The translations under genes were made by a program, and so were the position numbers. From Candidatus Dojkabacteria bacterium (GTDB taxonomy: Bacteria > Patescibacteriota > Dojkabacteria > SC72), in contig JAAZIL010000040.1 in assembly GCA_012800885.1 (NCBI GenBank), forward strand, positions 1-14,547: DNA of 14,547 bases, given 5' to 3'. Each line of letters starts with the position of its first letter. Position 1 is the first letter of the stretch. Positions 1 through 7,559 of the stretch are shown piece after piece. Below the pieces are notes generated by a model. The model ran no database searches. It had not been told where the DNA came from and worked only from the letters and a program-made list of their open reading frames with translations.

Positions 1-545
1 TGACTATGTCCTGCTCTTGCAGAGAATGTATCTACAAGTGCAATATTATTATTGTTTTTACCCAACCAATATTTATACGTATTTACCTGTGTTTGATACG
101 ATCTGTATGCAGATACAATACTAAGATCTATTCCACTACTCTTTGCATCATTAATCATAGCTGTTAAATCGGGTATTAATATACTTCTTAATTGATAACT
201 CTCCCCTCTCCTTATTCCTGATTTACTTGCTTTTACTAAATCGCTAGGAGCATATGTACTCGGTAATTTGAATTGTTTGTTTACTAATACTAAGAGATCA
301 TCACCATCTCTCTCTGTTGTGTAAATGTTACTAGGGTACTCCCACCAATTTGTTGATGATACAGAGGTTTTTACTTGTAGTATCTCTGATGTATCCTGAA
401 TACCCATTACATACCATTCAGACTCCTGTTTATTACTGTAATCCTCCTGTTTATTTACATGCTCTGGTGGTAATAGATCATCCATTTTTTGAGGTATTAG
501 CAGAAGTAAAGCAAGTGTGATTATTATTCCAGTAATTCTTTTCAT
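1..545 (-). CDS. D-alanyl-D-alanine carboxypeptidase, VanY/M15 family (3' end beyond window)
   Basis: The reading frame opens at an ATG whose first base is 545 and runs off the window at base 1 after 181 codons, so it is partial. Residues 4-18 are a hydrophobic signal peptide or anchor after a Lys-Arg start, implying export. A linker of about 80 residues follows. The recognisable part is the VanY-type fold: IVSAYRSYQTQ at about 143-153 and SARAGHS at 175-181, which in this family leads directly into the zinc-binding SxHxxGxAxD motif; that motif lies just outside. Family members cleave the terminal D-Ala from peptidoglycan stem peptides outside the membrane. The start lies 10 nt after the sortase stop, so the two are probably co-transcribed. 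A GAGAG about 8 nt upstream is at best a weak ribosome site. The family call is good; the exact D,D- or L,D- specificity is open. Confidence 0.82.
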   Translation of the reverse strand, partial: MKRITGIIITLALLLLIPQKMDDLLPPEHVNKQEDYSNKQESEWYVMGIQDTSEILQVKTSVSSTNWWEYPSNIYTTERDGDDLLVLVNKQFKLPSTYAPSDLVKASKSGIRRGESYQLRSILIPDLTAMINDAKSSGIDLSIVSAYRSYQTQVNTYKYWLGKNNNNIALVDTFSARAGHS

Positions 546-555
546 GATGTATCTC

Positions 556-1200
556 TCAATTTACCCTGTTTGCATATCTAAATATTCTTCCAGGGGAATT
601 GTAGTATTTGCAGGTATAGAGTATAAGGTCACCGGTATAATCTGATATATATGTGCTCTCTTCTTTTGCATATATTTCATATATATACTCTCTCTGATTC
701 CAATATATGCTTACTCTATCCCCTACTTTAGTATTTGGTAAATTGTAGAAAGCTATTTTATCTCTCAATTTGTTTCCCCAACTAGCGTATCCATATCTGT
801 GTGATGCAAGAATAATTGGTAAAGAATTGCTCTCTGGTGTTCCGTAATCATTTACTATCCAAGTACCTTTGCGTAATGCTTGTTTGTAATCTTTTGATGC
901 AGTAATTGGTGAATTAACACCAATACTTGGTATTACTACAAAGTATCCTTTCGGTAAGTCAGGATTTAGTGGAGGTGGTTGTAGTTCCTCTTCTTCTTCC
1001 TTCTCTGTTATTATCTCTTCTTCTTGGGTAATCTCTTTTACAATTTTTTCAACATCTTTGTTAACAGCTTGAGGATTAACTCTATACCAGATATACGGGA
1101 AGATAGGTATAGTAATTAGTATTAGAGTAAGTACAATGAAGCTGAAACCTACTATTACATAGATATCAAAGAGTTTGTTAATATTTCTTCTTCTTTTCAT
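556..1200 (-). CDS. Membrane-anchored sortase-family transpeptidase
   Basis: 214 residues. A basic N-terminus (MKRRR) and one transmembrane helix at about 15-38 give an N-in signal anchor. An acidic low-complexity linker (about 48-75, Glu-rich) and a Pro-rich stretch (75-83) follow. The catalytic domain starts near 85 (FVVIPSIGVNSPI). The triad is visible: His134 in LASHRYGY, Cys197 in LILYTCKYY, and Arg205 (or Arg208) in SPGRIFRYANR. Sortases cut a C-terminal sorting signal and join the protein to an amino group of the peptidoglycan cross-bridge or to another pilin subunit. The subclass cannot be fixed by eye; the short form with a TC near the C-terminus resembles class D/E enzymes. The next gene is a cell-wall carboxypeptidase, which supports a wall role. 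No LPxTG-type substrate gene is seen in the window. Confidence 0.88.
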   Translation of the reverse strand: MKRRRNINKLFDIYVIVGFSFIVLTLILITIPIFPYIWYRVNPQAVNKDVEKIVKEITQEEEIITEKEEEEELQPPPLNPDLPKGYFVVIPSIGVNSPITASKDYKQALRKGTWIVNDYGTPESNSLPIILASHRYGYASWGNKLRDKIAFYNLPNTKVGDRVSIYWNQREYIYEIYAKEESTYISDYTGDLILYTCKYYNSPGRIFRYANRVN

Positions 1201-1210
1201 ACTTCGGTGT

Positions 1211-1219
1211 ATTATCTCA
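1211..1219 (-). promoter_or_regulatory. Candidate extended -10 promoter for the sortase gene
   Basis: Read on the minus strand the site is TG-A-GATAAT, an extended -10 element. Its last base lies 10 nt before the ATG, so transcription would begin within a few bases of the start codon, giving a leaderless or nearly leaderless mRNA. No good -35 is visible. The holB-like gene has the same geometry. Motif-based only. Confidence 0.3.
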
Positions 1220-1370
1220 TATATTGGGTATGTAGAAAATAGTATAGTAGAGATAAATAGCTATGATTGGTGTAGTAATATTAATACAAGTAGTAGTTAT
1301 TAATTATTAGGTCAGGAAATATATTTTAAGGTGTGTAAAAATATATTAAGTAATTTAAAATGATGATAAT

Positions 1371-1562
1371 ATGGTAAAGGAGATCTATGATTTAGGAGAG
1401 GTTATTAATCTTTTAGAGATGCAGTTTAAGACTATAGATAAGAGATTAAGTAGATATGAGAAGAGTATTTCATACTTAATTAAGAAGTTAGAAAAGGAGA
1501 GAGAGACTATTTATCAAGGTCAAGAGAGTTGTGAAATAAGGATTAAATCTTATTTAGATTAG
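1371..1562 (+). CDS. Small coiled-coil-like protein of unknown function
   Basis: 63 residues starting at ATG 1371. The product is highly charged, with hydrophobic residues spaced as in an amphipathic helix (LGEVINLLEMQF at 8-19, then ISYLIKKLEKE), so a short helical hairpin or coiled coil is likely. It has no membrane segment and a single Cys near residue 54. I recognise no family. It is the only plus-strand gene in the left block, and its TAG stop overlaps the gyrA TAA stop by 4 nt. No Shine-Dalgarno precedes it, but the same is true of most genes here. The 170-bp region upstream is free of other genes and could hold its promoter. A real but unnamed gene is more likely than a chance frame, though short length keeps confidence moderate. 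Confidence 0.5.
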   Translation: MVKEIYDLGEVINLLEMQFKTIDKRLSRYEKSISYLIKKLEKERETIYQGQESCEIRIKSYLD

Positions 1563-4366
1563 AGTATTGTCATTGTTGCAACTTTATCATCATCAACTAC
1601 ATTCATAATCTTTACACCACTTGTTTGTCTTTTTAGTATAGGGATAGCCTCAATAGACGATCTAATAACTTTAGATTTCTCTGAGATAACAACCATCTCT
1701 GCCTCTGGATGATCTAGAATTCTAGCAGCAACAAGATTACCTGTTTTAGGGGTAACTCGAAAAGTAAATATCCCTGTTCCTCCCCTTCTCTGCTTTGTAT
1801 ATTCGGACAGTTTGGACATTTTACCGTAGCCGTGTTCAGAGAGTACAAGTACTCTGTTTTCATTATTTCTTATTACTCCCATCCCTACAATAAAATCCGC
1901 TTCAGTTTTAAATTTCATTGCAATGACTCCTCTTGTACTTCTACCTAAAGATCTTACATCTTTTTCACTGAATCTTATAGATTTCCCTTGAGATGTGATA
2001 AGAATAACTTCATCATTACCTGTTGAAGGTTTAACCCATACTAATTCATCTTTATCATCTAGTTTAATTGCTATTAATCCATTGGCCCTAATCTTTTCAA
2101 ACTCCTTTATATCAGTTTTCTTTACTACCCCTTCTTTAGTAACCATAAAGAAATATTTAAAGTTCTCTCTCTTCACTATACCTTCCTTATCTTGTTTCTC
2201 CTGTATCTCTTCTGTACCCATAACTCCACCCTTTGGATCTCTTGTTAATATTGAGGTAACAGTTTCATCTTGTTCTAGTTGTAGGAGATTAATAAGGGGG
2301 ATACCTTTTGCTGTTCTACTGTACTCTGGTATTTCGAAAATTCGTGTAGTAAATACCTTCCCCTTGTTAGTAAACAGGAGTAATTCATCATGAGTGCTAC
2401 ATAGAAGTACATGTTCGATAAAATCACCCTCTTTTGTATCACCGCCTGATATACCCTTCCCTCCTCTCTTCTGTATCTGATATGTAGAAGGGGGTACTCT
2501 TTTAACATATCCTGAGTGTGTAATGGTTACCAATGTCTCTTCTTGAGCTATTAAATCTTCGTCAGAGAGTTCACCAACTTTACCTTTTCTTACCTTTGTT
2601 CTTCTTTTATCTGCATATTTCTCTTTTATCTCTTCTAAATCTTTCTTAATAATTTCAAGAATTTTGTCTTGACTATCAAGAATAGTATTGTATTCATCTA
2701 TTCGTTTCTTTGTCTCTCTGTAATCATTCTGAATTTTCATCCTCTCAAGTGCAGCTAGTCTTCTCAATTGCATATCTAAGATAGCTTGAGCTTGTACTTC
2801 AGTAAATTTGAACTTATCTATTAAGTTTGTTTTAGCAGTATCTTGTGTTTTAGAATTTCTAATAGTTGTAATTATTTCGTCTAGAACATCTAATGCTTTT
2901 AGTAATCCCTCAAGTATATGTGCATGATATCTTGCATCTGCTAGATCATATTCATATCTTCTAATAGTTACTGTTATTCTAAATGAGAGAAATAGTTCTA
3001 ACATTCTCTTTAGTGATAGAGTAACAGGCTCTTGGTCTACCAATGCAATCATATTTGCATTAAAGGTTTTCTGCATCTCTGTATACTTAAAGAGTTTGTT
3101 TAATACAGTTTTAGGCTGTACATCCCTTTTAAGAACGATTACTACTCTTATCCCATCTTTGTTTGATTCATCTTTAATATCTGCAATTCCAGTAATTTTC
3201 TTATCTCTAACCAGATCTGCAATTTTCTCAATCATATGGGCTTTGTTTACCTGATAGGGAATCTCTGTAACAACAATGTTGTATCTATTGTTCTCTCCTT
3301 CTACTATAGATGCTTGTGCCCTCTGTAGTATTCTTCCTCTTCCAGTAGCGTATGCATTTAGTATCTCATCTCTATCATATATTGTTCCTCCAGTAGGGAA
3401 ATCAGGCCCTGGAATTATTTCAATTAGTTCTTCTGGAGATACATCTGATTTGAAATCTGGATAAATTGTCTCTTCTCTCTCTTTCATTCTTAAGAGGAGT
3501 TTTTGTATCTCTTCCTCATAGTTGTCTCTGTCAGTATCTACATAGTTCTCTAGATAGTCTTGTGGTTTAGAGTTAAGAGTTTTAGGTACAGTTTCATTCT
3601 TCTCTTTCTCTTTTCTTAATTCATTATGTATAGCTATACCTTCCCATTGATTTTTTCTTTTAATCATCTCTTGGAGAGCATCTATTAATTCTCCAAGATT
3701 GTGAGGAGGAATCTGAGTAGCCATACCTACAGCTATACCTTGGCTCCCGTTAGCTAGTAGATTGGGAAAAAGAGCAGGAAGTATAGTTGGTTCTAGTCTA
3801 GTACTATCATAGTTAGTAACAAATGTTACTGTACCTTTGTTTAAATCTTTCAGTAGCTCAGGTGTAATTTTACCCATTCTTGCCTCTGTATATCTCATCG
3901 CAGCAGCAGAGTCCCCATCTATTGAACCGAAATTCCCTTGTCCTTGTACTAGTGGGTATCTAGTAGAGAAGTCTTGTGCTAATTTTACAAGTGTAGGATA
4001 CACAATACTTTCACCGTGTGGGTGGTAGTTACCTGATGTATCACCAGCTATCTTTGCACATTTTCTGTAATTAGATGTAGGCGAGAGATTCAAATCATTC
4101 ATTGCAACAAGGATCCTTCTCTGTGATGGCTTTAGCCCATCTCTTACCTCTGGTAGAGCCCTAGATACTATTACTGACATAGAGTAATCAATATAGTTTG
4201 CTTTCATCTCATCAACTATTGATCTGTGAATAATCTCTCCAGGTTTAAATGAGAGGTTAAAATCTAATTCACTCTCTTCTGATGAGATAGAGGTATCGTC
4301 TGGTTCCTTATTTATTACTTCTATTTTTTTCTCTTTATTTTTTATAATCTTCTCTTTACTAGACAT
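1559..4366 (-). CDS. gyrA: DNA gyrase subunit A
   Basis: 935 residues, longer than Escherichia coli GyrA (875). It is the breakage-reunion subunit of the A2B2 enzyme that introduces negative supercoils. After an acidic extension of about 45 residues, the winged-helix/tower region begins (YIDYSMSVIVSRALPEVRDG). The catalytic tyrosine is Tyr159 in AAMRYTEAR. IPGPDFPTGG lies at 318-327. The tower and coiled coil run to about 590. The GyrA box is present as QKRGGKG at 632-638, the hallmark of gyrase rather than topoisomerase IV, followed by beta-pinwheel blades to the end. Two oddities are seen: about 70 extra residues at 236-309, between LGELIDALQEMI and PEELIEIIPGPDFP, and Pro124 at the position equivalent to E. 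coli Asp87 in the quinolone pocket, with Ser120 matching Ser83. It is last in the gyrB-orf141-gyrA run, 16 nt after the 141-residue gene. Confidence 0.95.
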   Translation of the reverse strand: MSSKEKIIKNKEKKIEVINKEPDDTSISSEESELDFNLSFKPGEIIHRSIVDEMKANYIDYSMSVIVSRALPEVRDGLKPSQRRILVAMNDLNLSPTSNYRKCAKIAGDTSGNYHPHGESIVYPTLVKLAQDFSTRYPLVQGQGNFGSIDGDSAAAMRYTEARMGKITPELLKDLNKGTVTFVTNYDSTRLEPTILPALFPNLLANGSQGIAVGMATQIPPHNLGELIDALQEMIKRKNQWEGIAIHNELRKEKEKNETVPKTLNSKPQDYLENYVDTDRDNYEEEIQKLLLRMKEREETIYPDFKSDVSPEELIEIIPGPDFPTGGTIYDRDEILNAYATGRGRILQRAQASIVEGENNRYNIVVTEIPYQVNKAHMIEKIADLVRDKKITGIADIKDESNKDGIRVVIVLKRDVQPKTVLNKLFKYTEMQKTFNANMIALVDQEPVTLSLKRMLELFLSFRITVTIRRYEYDLADARYHAHILEGLLKALDVLDEIITTIRNSKTQDTAKTNLIDKFKFTEVQAQAILDMQLRRLAALERMKIQNDYRETKKRIDEYNTILDSQDKILEIIKKDLEEIKEKYADKRRTKVRKGKVGELSDEDLIAQEETLVTITHSGYVKRVPPSTYQIQKRGGKGISGGDTKEGDFIEHVLLCSTHDELLLFTNKGKVFTTRIFEIPEYSRTAKGIPLINLLQLEQDETVTSILTRDPKGGVMGTEEIQEKQDKEGIVKRENFKYFFMVTKEGVVKKTDIKEFEKIRANGLIAIKLDDKDELVWVKPSTGNDEVILITSQGKSIRFSEKDVRSLGRSTRGVIAMKFKTEADFIVGMGVIRNNENRVLVLSEHGYGKMSKLSEYTKQRRGGTGIFTFRVTPKTGNLVAARILDHPEAEMVVISEKSKVIRSSIEAIPILKRQTSGVKIMNVVDDDKVATMTIL

Positions 4367-4382
4367 GGTTATTGAGTGTGTG

Positions 4383-4808
4383 TTATATGGCTTTAGGACT
4401 TATGTCTTGAGCTATTTTTGCTACTTCTTCTTCATAGTTAATACTAAGAAGATGTAATTTCTTAAAGGTTTCAGTATCAGTTTCTTGAAAAGACATAGTA
4501 GAGTCTCTCTCAGAGGTGATGTTAAGGGAATCTAACTCCTCTCCTCTTTCATTATACATATGTACATACAGAGCTTTTTCTTCATCACTCTTTCTTTCAA
4601 TCCCTATTTTACCTCTCTCATATTCTTCTAAATGTTTCTGGATAGAGTCTTGTAGTTTCTTGTTTCTGTGATCGTTCTGTACAGTAGCGAGTATCTCTTT
4701 ATTCCTATTTGGTAAATCGAAGAACAGCCTTCTTCTGGCAATTTTCTCCACTTCCTTCTCGTGGCCTGGAGATCTCTGTATTTCTTGGATTGTTTTTTCT
4801 AAAAACAT
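4383..4808 (-). CDS. Hypothetical 141-residue protein encoded between gyrB and gyrA
   Basis: Not recognised. 141 residues, strongly charged, with no Cys, no signal peptide and no membrane segment, so probably cytoplasmic. The first half is basic and probably helical (EVEKIARRRLFF at about 20-31, then a Lys/Arg/Glu-rich helix up to about 75). The middle (about 79-92, including ALYVHMYNERGEEL) looks like a beta hairpin. The last part is acidic and ends in a helix (EEEVAKIAQDI). It starts 18 nt after the gyrB stop and ends 16 nt before gyrA, so all three genes are almost certainly on one transcript. The position suggests a link to gyrase or DNA topology, but no motif shows it. No Shine-Dalgarno; the leader is almost pure A/T. 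Confidence 0.75.
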   Translation of the reverse strand: MFLEKTIQEIQRSPGHEKEVEKIARRRLFFDLPNRNKEILATVQNDHRNKKLQDSIQKHLEEYERGKIGIERKSDEEKALYVHMYNERGEELDSLNITSERDSTMSFQETDTETFKKLHLLSINYEEEVAKIAQDISPKAI

Positions 4809-4826
4809 AATTATTATATTAATAAT

Positions 4827-6752
4827 TTATATATCTAAATGTGCTTTTGTTGCATATTTTTGAATAAATTTTCTTCTTGGTGGTACTTCAGTACCCATTA
4901 ACATTTCGAAAGTTTTCTCTGCCTCTTGTCCATCTATAATTTGAACCTGTTTTAAGGCCCTAGTCTCTGGATTCATAGTAGTTTCCCATAACTGTTCAGG
5001 ATTCATCTCTCCTAAACCTTTAAATCTATTAGCAACAGGGTTTTTACCTGCTTTCTTCGCCTCTTGCACAAAGAGGTCTTTCTCTCCATCATTTAGGAAG
5101 TAATACTTCTTTTTTCCTATCTCAACTTTATGTAAAGGTGGCTGGGCTACATATATATATCCTTCTTCAATAAGGGGTTTGAAGAATCTGTAAAGAAGTG
5201 TAAGGACTAACGTAGTTATATGTAATCCATCTACATCTGCATCACTCATTATTATAATTTTATGGTATCTCAATTTTGATGTATCTAGTGTAGTACCGAT
5301 ACCTACTCCTAGTGCTGTAGTAATGTCCTTAAATTCATTATTTCCTAGTACTCTATCAACTCTATACTTATGTGTATTAATAATTTTTCCTCTTAGTGGC
5401 AATACAGCTTGTATCGTTCTATCTCTTCCTTGTCTTGCACTTCCTCCTGCAGAATCTCCCTCAACTATATACAGTTCACACTCTTCAGGATTGTTACTTA
5501 TACAATCTGCAAGCTTTCCAGGTAGAGTTGTGCTCTCTAATGCACTTTTTCTTATCACTGCATCTCTTGCTGCTTTGGCTGCAGCTTTTGCTTTGTAGGA
5601 TAGAACTGCCTTATCTACTATTGCTTTCGCTTCTTTAGGATGTTCATCTAAATATGTTAATAGTTCATCTCTTACAATTTTTGCTACTGCATTTTTTACT
5701 TCAGGATTATTCAATTTTATTTTCGTTTGTCCTTCAAACTGTGGATTTGTTACTTTTACAGATAGTACAGCACTTAATCCTTCTCGTACATCATCTCCAC
5801 TGAGTGCTGTTGTAACTCCTTTTAAAAGTTCAGCTTTTTGAGCATACGTATTAATTGCGCTTGTTAGTGCTGTTCTGAAACCTGCAAGATGTGTTCCTCC
5901 CTCAGGGTTGATAATATTGTTTGTATAGCAGTAGACATCCTCTTCCATTCCGTGTGTATACTGTATTGCAGCTTCTACCAATATTCCTTCATGGGTTTTG
6001 TTAACATAGAAAGGTTCTTCATTTATTAATTTTTCATCTATGTTCATAAAAAGAACATATGATTTAATGCCATCTTCAAAGTACAACTCAAAGATAATAG
6101 GAGATTTACCCTTCTCTACTCTCTCATCTGTAATAGTTATTTTTAGTCCTGCTGTAAGATAGGCGTGTTGTCTACATTTTTTCACTATCTCTTTGAAATT
6201 AAAATCTGTTTCAGTAAAGATCTCTTTATCTGGTAAGAATCTATGTTCTGTTCCATCTCCTTCTTTGGTCTTTCCTATTTTTTTAACGGAGTATTGTGGT
6301 ATACCTCTTCTATACTCTTGTTGATAGATATTCCCTTCTCTCTTAACAGTAGTTATCATCCACTCTGAGAGAGCATTTGTACATTTCATTCCTACTCCGT
6401 GTAACCCTCCTGATACCTTGTACGCTCCTTCTTCAAATTTTCCTCCTGCATGTAGATTTGTCATTACTGTTTCTAAAGTAGATACCTTTGTTTGAGAGTG
6501 TATCTCAATAGGGATACCTCTACCGTTATCTTTAACAGAGATAGAATCATCCTTATGCAGAGTTACCCATATTCTGTCACAGTATCCTGCTATTGCCTCA
6601 TCTACAGAGTTATCAAGTATCTCTGTAAATATATGGTGTAGACCATTTCTATCTGTAGAACCGATATACATAGCAGGCCTTTTTCTTACTGCTTCTAGCC
6701 CTTGTAATACTTGAATATTAGAGGCTCCGTATTTACTAATTGGTTTAGGCAT
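4827..6752 (-). CDS. gyrB: DNA gyrase subunit B
   Basis: 641 residues, the usual length for gyrases lacking the large proteobacterial insert. It is the ATPase subunit that drives strand passage with GyrA. The GHKL ATPase domain shows EILDNSVDEA (44-53), DNGRGIP (75-81) and GGLHGVGMKCTNALS (115-129). The transducer carries QTKIKL (342-347), with Lys344 as the probable ATP-sensing lysine. The Toprim domain has EGDSAGGSA (431-439) and the metal-binding DADVD (504-508), followed by the C-terminal RFKGLGEMNP (577-586) and PPRRKFI. Thr446 sits where E. coli has Lys447 in the quinolone region. The start at MPKPISKYGAS fits family N-termini. It is the first gene of the gyrB-orf141-gyrA run, with its own promoter candidate overlapping the end of the holB-like gene. 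Confidence 0.95.
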   Translation of the reverse strand: MPKPISKYGASNIQVLQGLEAVRKRPAMYIGSTDRNGLHHIFTEILDNSVDEAIAGYCDRIWVTLHKDDSISVKDNGRGIPIEIHSQTKVSTLETVMTNLHAGGKFEEGAYKVSGGLHGVGMKCTNALSEWMITTVKREGNIYQQEYRRGIPQYSVKKIGKTKEGDGTEHRFLPDKEIFTETDFNFKEIVKKCRQHAYLTAGLKITITDERVEKGKSPIIFELYFEDGIKSYVLFMNIDEKLINEEPFYVNKTHEGILVEAAIQYTHGMEEDVYCYTNNIINPEGGTHLAGFRTALTSAINTYAQKAELLKGVTTALSGDDVREGLSAVLSVKVTNPQFEGQTKIKLNNPEVKNAVAKIVRDELLTYLDEHPKEAKAIVDKAVLSYKAKAAAKAARDAVIRKSALESTTLPGKLADCISNNPEECELYIVEGDSAGGSARQGRDRTIQAVLPLRGKIINTHKYRVDRVLGNNEFKDITTALGVGIGTTLDTSKLRYHKIIIMSDADVDGLHITTLVLTLLYRFFKPLIEEGYIYVAQPPLHKVEIGKKKYYFLNDGEKDLFVQEAKKAGKNPVANRFKGLGEMNPEQLWETTMNPETRALKQVQIIDGQEAEKTFEMLMGTEVPPRRKFIQKYATKAHLDI

Positions 6753-6806
6753 CTGTAATTAATTTAATTTATTTTCAGTTTCAACATCATGACTAGCACA
6801 GGGTAC

Positions 6807-6835
6807 ATTCTATATGTTATGTTAAGAAATGTTAA
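6807..6835 (-). promoter_or_regulatory. Candidate sigma-70-type promoter for gyrB
   Basis: On the minus strand, TTAACA (6835-6830) and TAGAAT (6812-6807) are separated by exactly 17 bp. Each differs from the TTGACA/TATAAT consensus at one or two positions. The -35 lies inside the last codons of the holB-like gene and the -10 just after its stop. The predicted start near 6800 gives an AT-rich leader of about 48 nt with no Shine-Dalgarno. It is the best promoter match seen in the window. Confidence 0.5.
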
Positions 6836-7523
6836 GGGTATAGTTTTTAGTTAGTTGAAGAAAGAGGTTCTCTAGAAGCAATCTTCTATTCCCATTAGCC
6901 TCTACTCTCTTCTGAGTTAAAAGTATTTTCTCAATATAGGTAAATATCTGTTTGTTATTCTCCCCTTTAACAATCTCTTTCTCAATAGTATCTTGAAAGT
7001 GTAACTCTAGTAGCTTAAGAAAGTTTAAGGTATCTGTTTTGTTTTTTGAGATATTCTCTATTTTACCGAATGCTTCAACCATATCCATTTGGAGTATCTC
7101 GATATCCTCATTCTCTCTGTATTCTTCTTTCATCTCCTTTGTATATATTTTCAAGGATCTTGAAACTACGGTAGGAAGAAGATGCTTCTCATTGTTTGTA
7201 ACTAATATGTAGCATGTACTCTGGGGAGCTTCTTCTAAGGTTTTTAGAAAGGAATTTTGAGCTTGGATTGTTAACTTCTCTGCATTAAGAATCAGAGCTA
7301 TCTGTACCGCTTCACCGTGTGGTGAGTAAATCATCTCTTTTTGGAGAGCTTTTACATCATCAATACCAATACTGTCTAGATTAGTTCCTTTGAGTATGTG
7401 AATATCTGGATTATTACTTTCAAAGATATTATCTTTAATCTTTTTTTCCCAAAGTATATTTATTATTTCAGTAATGGTTTTTCTAATAGTTTCTTGATTA
7501 TTCCCTATTACTAGATATGTCAT
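6822..7523 (-). CDS. DNA polymerase III delta'-like subunit (HolB-type clamp-loader protein)
   Basis: 233 residues, short against about 330 for typical HolB. The AAA+ core keeps family signatures: IDDVKALQKEM at about 54-64 with the following strand (VQIALILNAEKL), NSFLKTLEEAP at 90-100 (the HolB/DnaX NALLKTLEEP element) and VVSRS at 119-123 in place of the usual SRC arginine-finger motif. There is no P-loop: the N-terminus begins MTYLVIGNNQET, where DnaX would have GxxGxGKT, and no zinc-binding Cys set. That fits a non-ATP-binding delta' that contributes an arginine finger to the clamp loader. The C-terminal 100 residues are helical and poorly conserved (collar domain). It lies upstream of gyrB on the same strand with a 69-bp gap. 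The family call is confident; delta' rather than another loader subunit is inferred from the missing P-loop. Confidence 0.8.
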   Translation of the reverse strand: MTYLVIGNNQETIRKTITEIINILWEKKIKDNIFESNNPDIHILKGTNLDSIGIDDVKALQKEMIYSPHGEAVQIALILNAEKLTIQAQNSFLKTLEEAPQSTCYILVTNNEKHLLPTVVSRSLKIYTKEMKEEYRENEDIEILQMDMVEAFGKIENISKNKTDTLNFLKLLELHFQDTIEKEIVKGENNKQIFTYIEKILLTQKRVEANGNRRLLLENLFLQLTKNYTLNIS

Positions 7524-7533
7524 ATATAGTTAT

Positions 7534-7542
7534 ATTCTACCA
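7534..7542 (-). promoter_or_regulatory. Candidate extended -10 promoter for the holB-like gene
   Basis: The minus-strand reading is TG-G-TAGAAT, an extended -10. Its last base is 10 nt before the ATG at 7523, the same spacing as at the sortase gene, and again implies a very short or absent leader. The -35 region (TATAAA) is poor. Motif-based only. Confidence 0.33.
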
Positions 7543-7559
7543 TATATTACTTCTCATTT

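Noticed and set aside
1995..2393. Plus-strand open frame across from gyrA
   Set aside because: It is antisense to a conserved gyrase domain and its translation is low-complexity Ser/Leu/Ile, typical of a shadow frame. The same applies to frames at 3276-3464, 3837-4028, 5323-5638 and, on the minus strand, 2275-2508 and 11771-12007.
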